Shown here: piece after piece, positions 57,787 through 64,000 of the stretch
Position numbering within the stretch: the stretch's first letter is position 1
Layout of the letters: the number at the start of each line of letters is the position of its first letter
DNA from: Pantoea deleyi
GTDB taxonomy: Bacteria > Pseudomonadota > Gammaproteobacteria > Enterobacterales > Enterobacteriaceae
Reading direction: 5' to 3'
DNA length: 64,000 bases
NCBI RefSeq assembly: GCF_022647325.1
Contig: NZ_CP071405.1
Coordinates: 1,054,001-1,118,000, forward strand
Position numbers and translations under genes: made by a program
Notes under the pieces: model-generated
Seen by the model: only the letters and a program-made list of their open reading frames with translations
Told to the model about the DNA's origin: nothing
Databases searched by the model: none

Positions 57787-58392
57787 ATGCGTTCAGTGGT
57801 TTCATACGCGTTAATCGCCATTACTGGCGGCGTCGTTGGCGCGGCTGTCACTCAGAGTGGCGATATTTATGACAAAGTCTCACGCCATTTTGCAACCGAG
57901 CCGCAGGAAGCCGAAGGATTCTGGAGCACACCCGCCATTGAAGGGTACGGCAAAATTCACTACGAGCCTGATGCTGCGTTTAAACCGGTCGCGGGCCTCA
58001 GCAATAAGATCGTTTTCCAGATCACCCGCAGCGACGGCGCCATGACGGCCCCTAATCTGGGGCTGGAGCGCGTGGCGCGTGTAGTGAACTTATATATCGC
58101 CTCGGGGGTGCCAGCGGATCAGCTGAAGTTTGTGGTTTCGGTCACCGGTGATGCGACCCCGGCCATGCTGGATAACGCCCATTTCAAACAGTTTTACGGC
58201 ATCGAAAATCCAAACCTGAAGCTGATTAATGAGCTGAATCAGGCTGGGGTGAAAGTCTCGGTGTGCGATCAGTCCGTGGCCTTCCATCACTACCCCAATA
58301 ACTGGATTGATAAATCGGTCATCCATGCGCTTTCCAGTCCGACCACCGTATCCACCCTGCAGAATCAGGGTTACGCGTGGCTGGCAATGTAA
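57787..58392 (+). CDS. DsrE-like anchored protein, copy 1
   Basis: 201 residues from the ATG at 57787, preceded by GGAGAGAAG. An N-terminal hydrophobic segment (about 4-22) acts as signal or anchor. A linker with FWSTPAIEGYGKIHY is followed by a DsrE/DsrF-type domain (about 65-201): ERVARVVNLYIASG, KFVVSVTGDATPAML, NPNLKLINELNQAGVKVSVCDQSVAF with a single conserved Cys near 158. DsrE-fold proteins often carry sulfur on such a cysteine or, in other branches, act in redox sensing. It is 31 bp upstream of a close paralog. The export signal suggests a periplasmic location, unlike classical cytoplasmic DsrE. Confidence 0.75.
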   Translation: MRSVVSYALIAITGGVVGAAVTQSGDIYDKVSRHFATEPQEAEGFWSTPAIEGYGKIHYEPDAAFKPVAGLSNKIVFQITRSDGAMTAPNLGLERVARVVNLYIASGVPADQLKFVVSVTGDATPAMLDNAHFKQFYGIENPNLKLINELNQAGVKVSVCDQSVAFHHYPNNWIDKSVIHALSSPTTVSTLQNQGYAWLAM

Positions 58393-58423
58393 TGAATATT
58401 TTCAATAACCGGGAGAAGAGTGA

Positions 58424-59032
58424 ATGCGTCCAGCAGCGTTAGTGGTGATGGCGGCCGTGGCCGGATTTATCGGAGGCAACGTTTTACAGTTGCCAGCGTT
58501 ATTTGACAAAGTCAGCGGCAAAGTGGCGGAGAATAAAACTGAGCCCGCTGATTTCTGGAGTACGCCAGCGATTGAGGGTTACGGCAAAATACATTATGTC
58601 GACACGCCCGCGTTTAAACCCGGCACCACCGCAGGGCTGAGTAATAAAATTGTTTTCCAGATCAACCATAATGAAGGGGATATCCGCAAGCCGAATCTGG
58701 GCCTGGAGCGCGTGGCGCGCGTCACCAACCTCTATTATGCGGCGGGTGTGCCACTCGACCAGCTGAAATTTGTGGTCTCAATTAATGGCGATGCGGTCTC
58801 TTCGGCTCTGAATAATGCCCAGTTCAGCAAAGCTTACGGGGTGGATAACCCGAACCTGAAGCTGATTAGCGAACTGAAAAAAGCGGGCGTTCAGGTCACT
58901 ATCTGCGACCAGTCCGTGGCGTTTCATCAGCTCGAGCGCAACTGGATCGACCCGATGGTCACGCACACCATCTCCAGCGGCACCACCGTGGCGACGCTGG
59001 AAAACAGCGGCTACGCCTTCCTGATGCTGTAA
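58424..59032 (+). CDS. DsrE-like anchored protein, copy 2
   Basis: 202 residues, paralogous to the preceding gene over its whole length: the anchor (about 5-22), FWSTPAIEGYGKIHY, ERVARVTNLYYAAGVPLDQ, KFVVSINGDAVSSAL, NPNLKLISEL and VTICDQSVAFHQLERNWIDP are shared or near-identical, including the Cys. A poorer ribosome-binding site (GGGAGAAGAG) precedes the ATG. The divergence between copies is concentrated in the N-terminus and in loops, so the duplication is not recent. Both are likely in one transcript. Confidence 0.75.
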   Translation: MRPAALVVMAAVAGFIGGNVLQLPALFDKVSGKVAENKTEPADFWSTPAIEGYGKIHYVDTPAFKPGTTAGLSNKIVFQINHNEGDIRKPNLGLERVARVTNLYYAAGVPLDQLKFVVSINGDAVSSALNNAQFSKAYGVDNPNLKLISELKKAGVQVTICDQSVAFHQLERNWIDPMVTHTISSGTTVATLENSGYAFLML

Positions 59033-59037
59033 ACGTC

Positions 59038-59063
59038 TGACAGCGGCGTCACTGCCGCTGTCA
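59038..59063 (+). terminator. Hairpin after the DsrE-like pair
   Basis: Perfect 10-bp arms TGACAGCGGC and GCCGCTGTCA around GTCACT. It lacks a T-run, so termination strength is uncertain. Confidence 0.55.
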
Positions 59064-59121
59064 CCTGCCGGTCACGTTACGGTGATGCCCCTGTCATAAA
59101 ACGCCGCTAGTTTACGTCGCA

Positions 59122-59137
59122 ATGAGATCGATCTCAT
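59122..59137. promoter_or_regulatory. 16-bp perfect palindrome, candidate LacI-family operator
   Basis: ATGAGATCGATCTCAT lies 20 bases before the regulator start, with the central CG typical of LacI/GalR-family operators. Its position suits autoregulation of the whole downstream operon. Confidence 0.7.
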
Positions 59138-59157
59138 CGACGATAAACGAGGCAGTG

Positions 59158-60180
59158 ATGACAGATTTACTCCGCGTAGCCCGACTGGCAGGCGTCTCCC
59201 GCGCTACCGCTGCGCGCGCCTTTTCCGACCCGCACCTGCTCAAAGCCGACACGCTGCAGAAGGTCCTGGCCGTCTCAGAAGAGATCGGCTTTCGCCCGAA
59301 CCATATTGCCCGTCAACTCCGTACACAACACTCCACCACGCTTGGCGTCCTGCTGCCTTCGCTGCTCAATCCGGTTTTTGCCCTGCAGCTGCAGGCGATG
59401 GAGCAGCAGGCACGCCAGGCCGGGTATGCGCTGCTGGTGGCGACCAGTGATTATCAGCCCGAGCGTGAAGCCGCTATCGTCGAACATATGCTGCACCAGC
59501 GCGTCGCCGGTCTGGTTCTGACGGTGGCAGACGCCGATAGCAGCACGCTGCTGCCCACGCTGGCGGCAGCGAAAATGCCCTTTGTCCTGACCCACAACGT
59601 GCCGCAGCAGCATGACTGGCTCACGCTGTGCGTCGATAACCGCAAAGCGATTGCGGAGGCGACCGCCTGTCTGATCTCGCTGGGCCACCGCCATATCGTA
59701 ATGGCTGCAGGCCCGATGCAGCAGTCTGACCGTGCACGCCTGCGCTATCTGGGCTACTGCGACGCCATGCAGCAGGCCGGTCTGACACCGCAGGCGATGA
59801 TTGAGATGCCCAGCCATATTCACTCCGACTTCCGGCCCCTGCAACCGCTGATGAACGCCCCGTCGCCGCTGACGGCGGTGATCTGCAGTAACGATCTGCT
59901 GGCGATCAGCCTGCTGGGCGCGGCTGCGCGTGCCGGGGTCAGCGTACCGGCTCAGCTATCAGTCATCGGCTTCGACGGGATTGCGCTGGGCGAACAGCTT
60001 ACCCCTTCACTGGCCAGCGTGGTGCAGCCGATTGCGCTGATGGGCACCCGTGCCATCGACCTGCTTCTGCATCCGGGCGGCCAGAGCGCGCGGCTGGCCC
60101 ACCATTTACGGCTCGGGGAGAGTATCGCCCCGGCATTTCATCGTTCTTCTTCAGGGAAACAACATGACATTCACCGCTAA
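59158..60180 (+). CDS. LacI/GalR-family transcriptional regulator
   Basis: 340 residues from the ATG at 59158 (CGAGG before it); a 36-base upstream extension covers the palindrome and is rejected. The HTH is at the very N-terminus (LLRVARLAGVSRATAARAF) with hinge helix PNHIARQLRTQ near 45-55. The periplasmic-binding-like core follows: TLGVLLPSLLNPVFALQLQAMEQQA near 62, GLVLTVADADS, VICSNDLLAISLLGAA near 240 and SVIGFDGIALGEQLTPSLASV near 265. It overlaps the binding-protein gene by 17 bp, so regulator and transporter are one operon. The ligand is probably the transported compound or its breakdown product. Confidence 0.9.
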   Translation: MTDLLRVARLAGVSRATAARAFSDPHLLKADTLQKVLAVSEEIGFRPNHIARQLRTQHSTTLGVLLPSLLNPVFALQLQAMEQQARQAGYALLVATSDYQPEREAAIVEHMLHQRVAGLVLTVADADSSTLLPTLAAAKMPFVLTHNVPQQHDWLTLCVDNRKAIAEATACLISLGHRHIVMAAGPMQQSDRARLRYLGYCDAMQQAGLTPQAMIEMPSHIHSDFRPLQPLMNAPSPLTAVICSNDLLAISLLGAAARAGVSVPAQLSVIGFDGIALGEQLTPSLASVVQPIALMGTRAIDLLLHPGGQSARLAHHLRLGESIAPAFHRSSSGKQHDIHR

Positions 60181-61186
60181 TCTCCGACATCTCGCCCGCG
60201 CTGCGCTACTGGCCGGATGCACGCTCGCCAGTGGCTGGACCCAGGCGGCGGAAAACGCCATCTGTTACAACTGCCCGCCAGAATGGGCCGACTGGGCCAC
60301 GCAGCTCAGGGCGATCGAAAAAGCGACCGGCATTCAGGTGCCGCAGGACAATAAAAATTCGGGTCAGGCGCTGGCCCAGCTGGTGGCGGAGAAAAATCAT
60401 CCGGTGGCTGACGTGGTCTATTACGGCGTCAGTTTCGGCATTCAGGCCACTAACGCCGACGTGGTCAGCGCTTACAAACCCGCTAACTGGGATGAGATCC
60501 CGGCAGGCATGAAAGATCCCGCGGGCAAATGGGTGGCGCTGCACTCCGGCACCATGGGCTTTATGGTCAATGTGGATGCGCTGGGAGGCGCACCGGTGCC
60601 ACGTTCCTGGGACGATCTGCTGAAGCCCGAATATAAAGGAATGGTGGGCTACCTCGATCCGGCCAGTGCCTTTGTGGGCTATGTCGCAGCGGTCGCGGTG
60701 AATCAGGCTAAGGGCGGCAGCCTGCAGGACTTTACACCGGCGATTAACTGGTTCAAGGCGCTGCAGCGCAACCAGCCGATTGTGCCTAAGCAGACGGCCT
60801 ATGCGCGGCTGATTTCGGGTGAAATCCCGATTCTGATCGACTACGACTTCAACGCCTATCGTGCCCGCTACAAAGATCACGCCAATGTGGCATTTGTGAT
60901 CCCCCGCGAAGGCACGGTTACGGTGCCCTATGTCATCAGCCTGGTGAAGAACGCGCCGCACCCGGCCAACGGCAAAAAAGTGATCGATTTCGTGCTCTCC
61001 GATGCCGGTCAGGCGATCTGGGCCAATGCCTGGCTGCGTCCGGTGCGGGCGTCGGCGATGTCACCCGAGGCGAAAAAATATTTTCTGCCTGACAGCGACT
61101 ATGCGCGTGCGCACACGGTCGATTATCAGCAGATGGCGGAGGCACAAAAGGGCTTCTCCGCGCGTTATCTGAGCGAGATCCGCTGA
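60164..61186 (+). CDS. ABC importer solute-binding protein (PotD/iron type)
   Basis: 340 residues from MTFTANLRHLARA. The leader is either a signal peptide ending TQAAEN at about 31, or a lipoprotein signal with LAGC at Cys19; both readings are possible. The mature N-terminus has CYNCPPEWADW, then KATGIQVPQDNKNSGQALAQL, LHSGTMGFMVNVDALGGAPVP, a typical PRSWDDLLKPEYKGMVGYLDP and YDFNAYRARYKDH. The class is the family that binds polyamines, iron and phosphonate-like ligands. The downstream phosphodiesterase gene suggests an organic phosphodiester substrate. Confidence 0.87.
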   Translation: MTFTANLRHLARAALLAGCTLASGWTQAAENAICYNCPPEWADWATQLRAIEKATGIQVPQDNKNSGQALAQLVAEKNHPVADVVYYGVSFGIQATNADVVSAYKPANWDEIPAGMKDPAGKWVALHSGTMGFMVNVDALGGAPVPRSWDDLLKPEYKGMVGYLDPASAFVGYVAAVAVNQAKGGSLQDFTPAINWFKALQRNQPIVPKQTAYARLISGEIPILIDYDFNAYRARYKDHANVAFVIPREGTVTVPYVISLVKNAPHPANGKKVIDFVLSDAGQAIWANAWLRPVRASAMSPEAKKYFLPDSDYARAHTVDYQQMAEAQKGFSARYLSEIR

Positions 61187-62064
61187 TGTCGCTGCCGGCA
61201 CTTAACGTGCCCGCCGCTGACGGGCCGGTTCGCCGCCGGCGTCGTCCGCTGGGGGCAAACTGGCCGTGGATGCTGCTGCCTGCGCTGATCTTCTTCGCGG
61301 CCTTCTGGCTGCTGCCGTTTGCGCGTCTGTTGCAGATCGGGATGACCGAAGATCGCACCACGCACCGCAGCGGCTACTGGACGGCGATCGGCCAGCCGCA
61401 ATATCTGCACAGCCTGCTGAACACCGTGCTGCTCTCGGCGGCGGTCACGCTGGTGACGCTGCTGATTGCGGCGGTGGTGGGCTGCTTTCTGGCGCGGCAC
61501 CGCTTCTCCGGCCGGGGCACGCTGCTGGCGCTGCTGACCTTTCCACTGGCTTTTCCGGGCGTGGTGGTGGGGTTTCTGATGGTGATGCTGGCGGGACGAC
61601 AGGGGGTGCTGGCGCAGTTCAGTCTCAGCATGTTCCATGAGCGCTGGGTCCTGGCCTATTCGCTCAGCGGCCTATTCATCGGCTATCTCTATTTTTCGCT
61701 GCCGCGCGCCATCGTGACGCTGACGGCGGCCAGCGAGAAGCTGGATCGATCGCTGGAAGAGGCGGCGCGTTCGCTGGGTGCCAGCCAGTGGCGCATCGTC
61801 ATGGACGTTATTATTCCGGGGCTGAAACCGGCGCTGCTCTCCTGTGGCGCACTCTGTTTCGCGACCAGCATGGGGGCGTTTGGCACGGCGTTTACGCTGG
61901 GCACTGAGCTGGCGGTGCTGCCGCTGACCATTTACGGCGAATTCACCAATTACGCCAACTTTGCCACCGCGGCGGCACTCTCGGTCATCATGGGCGCGGT
62001 CGCCTGGCTGGCGCTGATGCTGGCGAATGGACTGGCGACCCGCCGGAATGCGAGGTCATCATGA
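61186..62064 (+). CDS. ABC importer permease 1
   Basis: 292 residues; the start overlaps the upstream stop by one base (TGATG). A proline- and arginine-rich start (residues 1-22) is followed by TM1 at about 25-45 and five more helices. The coupling motif EEAARSLGASQWRIVMDVIIPGLKPA lies at about 189-214 (here quoted in part: SLGASQWRIVMDV). It pairs with the next gene as a heterodimeric membrane channel of the PotB/PotC or PhnU/PhnV type. Confidence 0.9.
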   Translation: MSLPALNVPAADGPVRRRRRPLGANWPWMLLPALIFFAAFWLLPFARLLQIGMTEDRTTHRSGYWTAIGQPQYLHSLLNTVLLSAAVTLVTLLIAAVVGCFLARHRFSGRGTLLALLTFPLAFPGVVVGFLMVMLAGRQGVLAQFSLSMFHERWVLAYSLSGLFIGYLYFSLPRAIVTLTAASEKLDRSLEEAARSLGASQWRIVMDVIIPGLKPALLSCGALCFATSMGAFGTAFTLGTELAVLPLTIYGEFTNYANFATAAALSVIMGAVAWLALMLANGLATRRNARSS

Positions 62065-62876
62065 AACGCCGGGGACTCTTTTATCTGCAGGTGACAATCA
62101 CCAGCCTGACCGCGCTGTTTATGATCGTGCCGGTCGTGCTCTCCATGCTGGCGGGCGTCACGCAGAACTATTTCGTGGGTCTGCGCAGCGGCCTGACGCT
62201 GAAGTGGGTGGCGCAGGTGTGGCAGATGTATGGCGACACGTTCTGGCTGTCGCTGCTGATCGCCCTGAGCTGTCTGGCGGTGACGGTCATCGTGGGCGTG
62301 CCCGCCGCCTGGGGGTTACTGAAGTCGCCGTCACGCTGGGCCGCCCGCATTGAGGAGTGCCTGATGCTGCCGGTGGCGCTGCCCGGGCTGGCCACCGCGC
62401 TGGGCATCATCCTGCTCTATGGTCAGTTCAGCGGTTTGCGCGACAGCTGGCTCTTTATTCTGATTGGCCATGTGCTCTTTACGCTGCCCTTTATGATCCG
62501 ACCGGTGCTGTCGGTAATGCAGGCGATTGACCTGCCGCGCCTGGAAGAGGCCGCCGCCAGTCTGGGCGCGGGGTTCTGGTTCCGCTTCTTTACCGTGGTT
62601 ATCCCGAACTGCCGCAACGGCATCCTGGCGGGGGCGTTCATGGTGATCACGCTGTCGGTCGGAGAGTTCAACATTACCTGGATGCTGCACACGCCACTGA
62701 CCAAAACCCTGCCGGTCGGGCTGGCCGACAGCTACACCTCGATGCGGCTGGAGGTCGGTTCCGCCTACACCCTGATCTTTATCATGATGATTTTACCGCT
62801 GCTGCTGTTGCTCAACACCTGTAATCACTGGCTGGAACGGCAGGCGTCGCGGCAGCAGAGAGAGGAGACCCTATGA
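62061..62876 (+). CDS. ABC importer permease 2
   Basis: 271 residues, 4-bp overlap (ATGA) with permease 1. Six predicted helices (first at about 8-32). The coupling motif is seen as EEAAASLGAGFWFRFFTVV near 160-178, with the C-terminal ILPLLLLLNTCNHW. It partners permease 1. Confidence 0.9.
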   Translation: MKRRGLFYLQVTITSLTALFMIVPVVLSMLAGVTQNYFVGLRSGLTLKWVAQVWQMYGDTFWLSLLIALSCLAVTVIVGVPAAWGLLKSPSRWAARIEECLMLPVALPGLATALGIILLYGQFSGLRDSWLFILIGHVLFTLPFMIRPVLSVMQAIDLPRLEEAAASLGAGFWFRFFTVVIPNCRNGILAGAFMVITLSVGEFNITWMLHTPLTKTLPVGLADSYTSMRLEVGSAYTLIFIMMILPLLLLLNTCNHWLERQASRQQREETL

Positions 62877-63856
62877 AAGAGGCCGTTAACGTGACGCTGC
62901 GCCACTGCTCGCGTCGTTTTAATCAGCAGGTCGCGCTGCACCCGCTCGATCTGCAGGTTCAGGCTGGCGAAACCCTGGTGCTGCTGGGACCGTCGGGCTG
63001 CGGCAAGACCACGCTGCTGCGTATCATCAGCGGCCTGGAAAGCAGCGATCCGCCGGGTGAGATCTGGTTTGATCAGCGAAACGTCACGGCGCTGCCGATC
63101 GAGAAACGCAATGTCGGCATGGTGTTCCAGAACTACGCGCTCTTCCCGACGCTCAATGTGGCGCAGAACGTCGCCTATGGCCTGAAGGTGCAGGGTGTGC
63201 CGCGTGCTGAGCGTGAGGCGCGGGTCGCAGAGATGCTGGCGCTGGTGGATCTGACCCATCTGTCACATCGGGCTATCGATAAATTGTCCGGCGGACAGAA
63301 GCAGCGGGTGGCGCTGGCCCGTGCGCTGGCCGCCCGGCCTAAAGTGCTGCTGTTTGATGAGCCGCTGGCGGCGCTTGACGCCAGGCTGCGCGATCGGCTG
63401 CGGCTGGAGATCGGCGCGCTGCTCAAGCGGCTGGCCATCACCGCCGTCTACGTCACGCACGATCAGCAGGAGGCGATGGCGCTGGGCGATCGCATCGCGG
63501 TCATGGAGCAGGGCCGTCTGGTGCAGCTCGATACCCCGCAGGCGATCTATCAGCGCCCGGCCTCCCGCTTTGTGGCCGACTTTGTGGGGGCCATTAACTG
63601 CATCGCACACGATCCCCAGGGGCAGCCGCTGCGTTTCTGTCGCCCGGAAGAGATCCTGCTGGCCGACGAGAGCCGCTATCCGCAGCGCGGCGTGATTGTC
63701 GGCAGCACGTTTCTCGGCGCTTCGCAGCGCCTGATGATCGATATCGGTCTGGATAAGCCTATCCAGGTAGAACGTCATGCCCGCGAAATCTGGCAGGCGG
63801 GGCAGCGCATCAGCTGGTCGCTGACCCGTCAGGCCGCGCTGGAATTCAGCTGTTAA
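62873..63856 (+). CDS. ABC importer ATP-binding protein
   Basis: 327 residues, 4-bp overlap with permease 2. Walker A GPSGCGKTT near 39-47, Q-loop MVFQNYALFPTLNV, signature LSGGQKQRVALARAL near 139, Walker B VLLFDEPLAALDARLR and H-loop YVTHDQQEAMALGDR. The C-terminal segment IYQRPASRFVADFVGAINCI leads to a TOBE-like regulatory domain (about 245-327). A polyamine/phosphonate-type importer ATPase. Confidence 0.92.
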   Translation: MKEAVNVTLRHCSRRFNQQVALHPLDLQVQAGETLVLLGPSGCGKTTLLRIISGLESSDPPGEIWFDQRNVTALPIEKRNVGMVFQNYALFPTLNVAQNVAYGLKVQGVPRAEREARVAEMLALVDLTHLSHRAIDKLSGGQKQRVALARALAARPKVLLFDEPLAALDARLRDRLRLEIGALLKRLAITAVYVTHDQQEAMALGDRIAVMEQGRLVQLDTPQAIYQRPASRFVADFVGAINCIAHDPQGQPLRFCRPEEILLADESRYPQRGVIVGSTFLGASQRLMIDIGLDKPIQVERHAREIWQAGQRISWSLTRQAALEFSC

Positions 63857-63866
63857 GGAGTCCGTT

Positions 63867-64000
63867 GTGTCACATCAGCCCACCGTGATCGCGCAAATCA
63901 GCGATCTGCATATCAAGGCCAATGGCCGTCTCTCTTACCGACAGGTCGATACGCATACGGCCTTACTGCAGGTGATCGACACGCTTAATGCGCTGCGACC
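63867..64000 (+). CDS. Metallophosphoesterase, GpdQ/CpdA-like (3' end outside window)
   Basis: A GTG start at 63867 after AAGGAG (spacing 6) opens a frame that runs off the right edge, with 44 residues visible: MSHQPTVIAQISDLHIKANG and a following THTALLQVIDTLNAL stretch. ISDLHI supplies the first Asp-x-His metal ligands of class III cyclic-nucleotide/glycerophosphodiester phosphodiesterases; the pattern resembles GpdQ of Enterobacter aerogenes (AHISDTHF). It lies 10 bases after the ABC ATPase gene in the same operon, so it probably hydrolyses the imported phosphodiester. The substrate is inferred. Confidence 0.75.
   Translation, partial: MSHQPTVIAQISDLHIKANGRLSYRQVDTHTALLQVIDTLNALR

Noticed and set aside
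1..64000. tRNA, rRNA, CRISPR arrays, insertion sequences and prophage genes
   Set aside because: I saw no cloverleaf with a TTCGA-type arm, no evenly spaced repeat array, and no transposase or integrase coding sequence.

Overview
This 64-kb window is a chromosomal backbone segment of an enteric gammaproteobacterium. The gene order (suhB-trmJ-iscR-iscS ... pepB-sseB-sseA-yfhM-pbpC-ndk-rlmN-rodZ-ispG-hisS-yfgM-bamB-der-yfgJ ... xseA-guaB-guaA ... yfgG-ppx-ppk ... purN-purM-upp-uraA-hda-yfgD-bepA) follows E. coli K-12. The pilW between rlmN and rodZ, the protealysin/emfourin pair, the mgtE and the second PQQ sugar dehydrogenase-type gene fit Erwiniaceae, most likely Pantoea. The genus is inferred from synteny and protein similarity by eye; the species cannot be told.

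Layout. 1-4.1 kb: csiE (cut by the window edge), a zevAB-like metal uptake pair with a Zur-like box over its start, and a membrane/coiled-coil protein. 4.2-10.9 kb: suhB, trmJ, a shortened isc locus holding only iscR and iscS, then pepB, sseB and sseA. 11.0-28.4 kb: the bacterial alpha-2-macroglobulin/PbpC pair, ndk, rlmN, pilW, rodZ, ispG, hisS, yfgM, bamB, der and yfgJ. 28.4-37.3 kb: PQQ dehydrogenase, protealysin with its inhibitor, xseA and the PurR-controlled guaBA operon. 37.5-41.3 kb: an accessory-looking patch with a DUF3750 protein, a YodC-like protein, a two-gene toxin-antitoxin-like pair with a palindromic operator candidate, mgtE and yfgG. 41.3-50.2 kb: tehB-like, ppx, ppk and a pstC-pstA-pstB set with unusual periplasmic insertions. 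50.4-57.0 kb: purMN, upp-uraA, hda, yfgD and bepA. 57.0-64 kb: a 0.76-kb non-coding stretch, two tandem DsrE-like paralogs, then a LacI-type regulator, a complete ABC importer and the start of a GpdQ-like phosphodiesterase in one compact operon.

The most striking observations are these. The isc locus lacks iscU, iscA, hscB, hscA, fdx and iscX, and its IscS lacks the C-terminal tail that contacts IscU in E. coli, yet IscR and three 25-bp-phased IscR-type boxes are intact. A small His/Cys-rich HicA-like protein sits before an HTH partner under a perfect inverted repeat. A 16-bp perfect palindrome with a central CG lies just before the LacI-type regulator of the phosphodiester-type ABC operon. 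The Pst permeases carry a propeller-like and a coiled-coil periplasmic domain with no pstS or phoU beside them. A large inverted-repeat element lies between pstB and purN.
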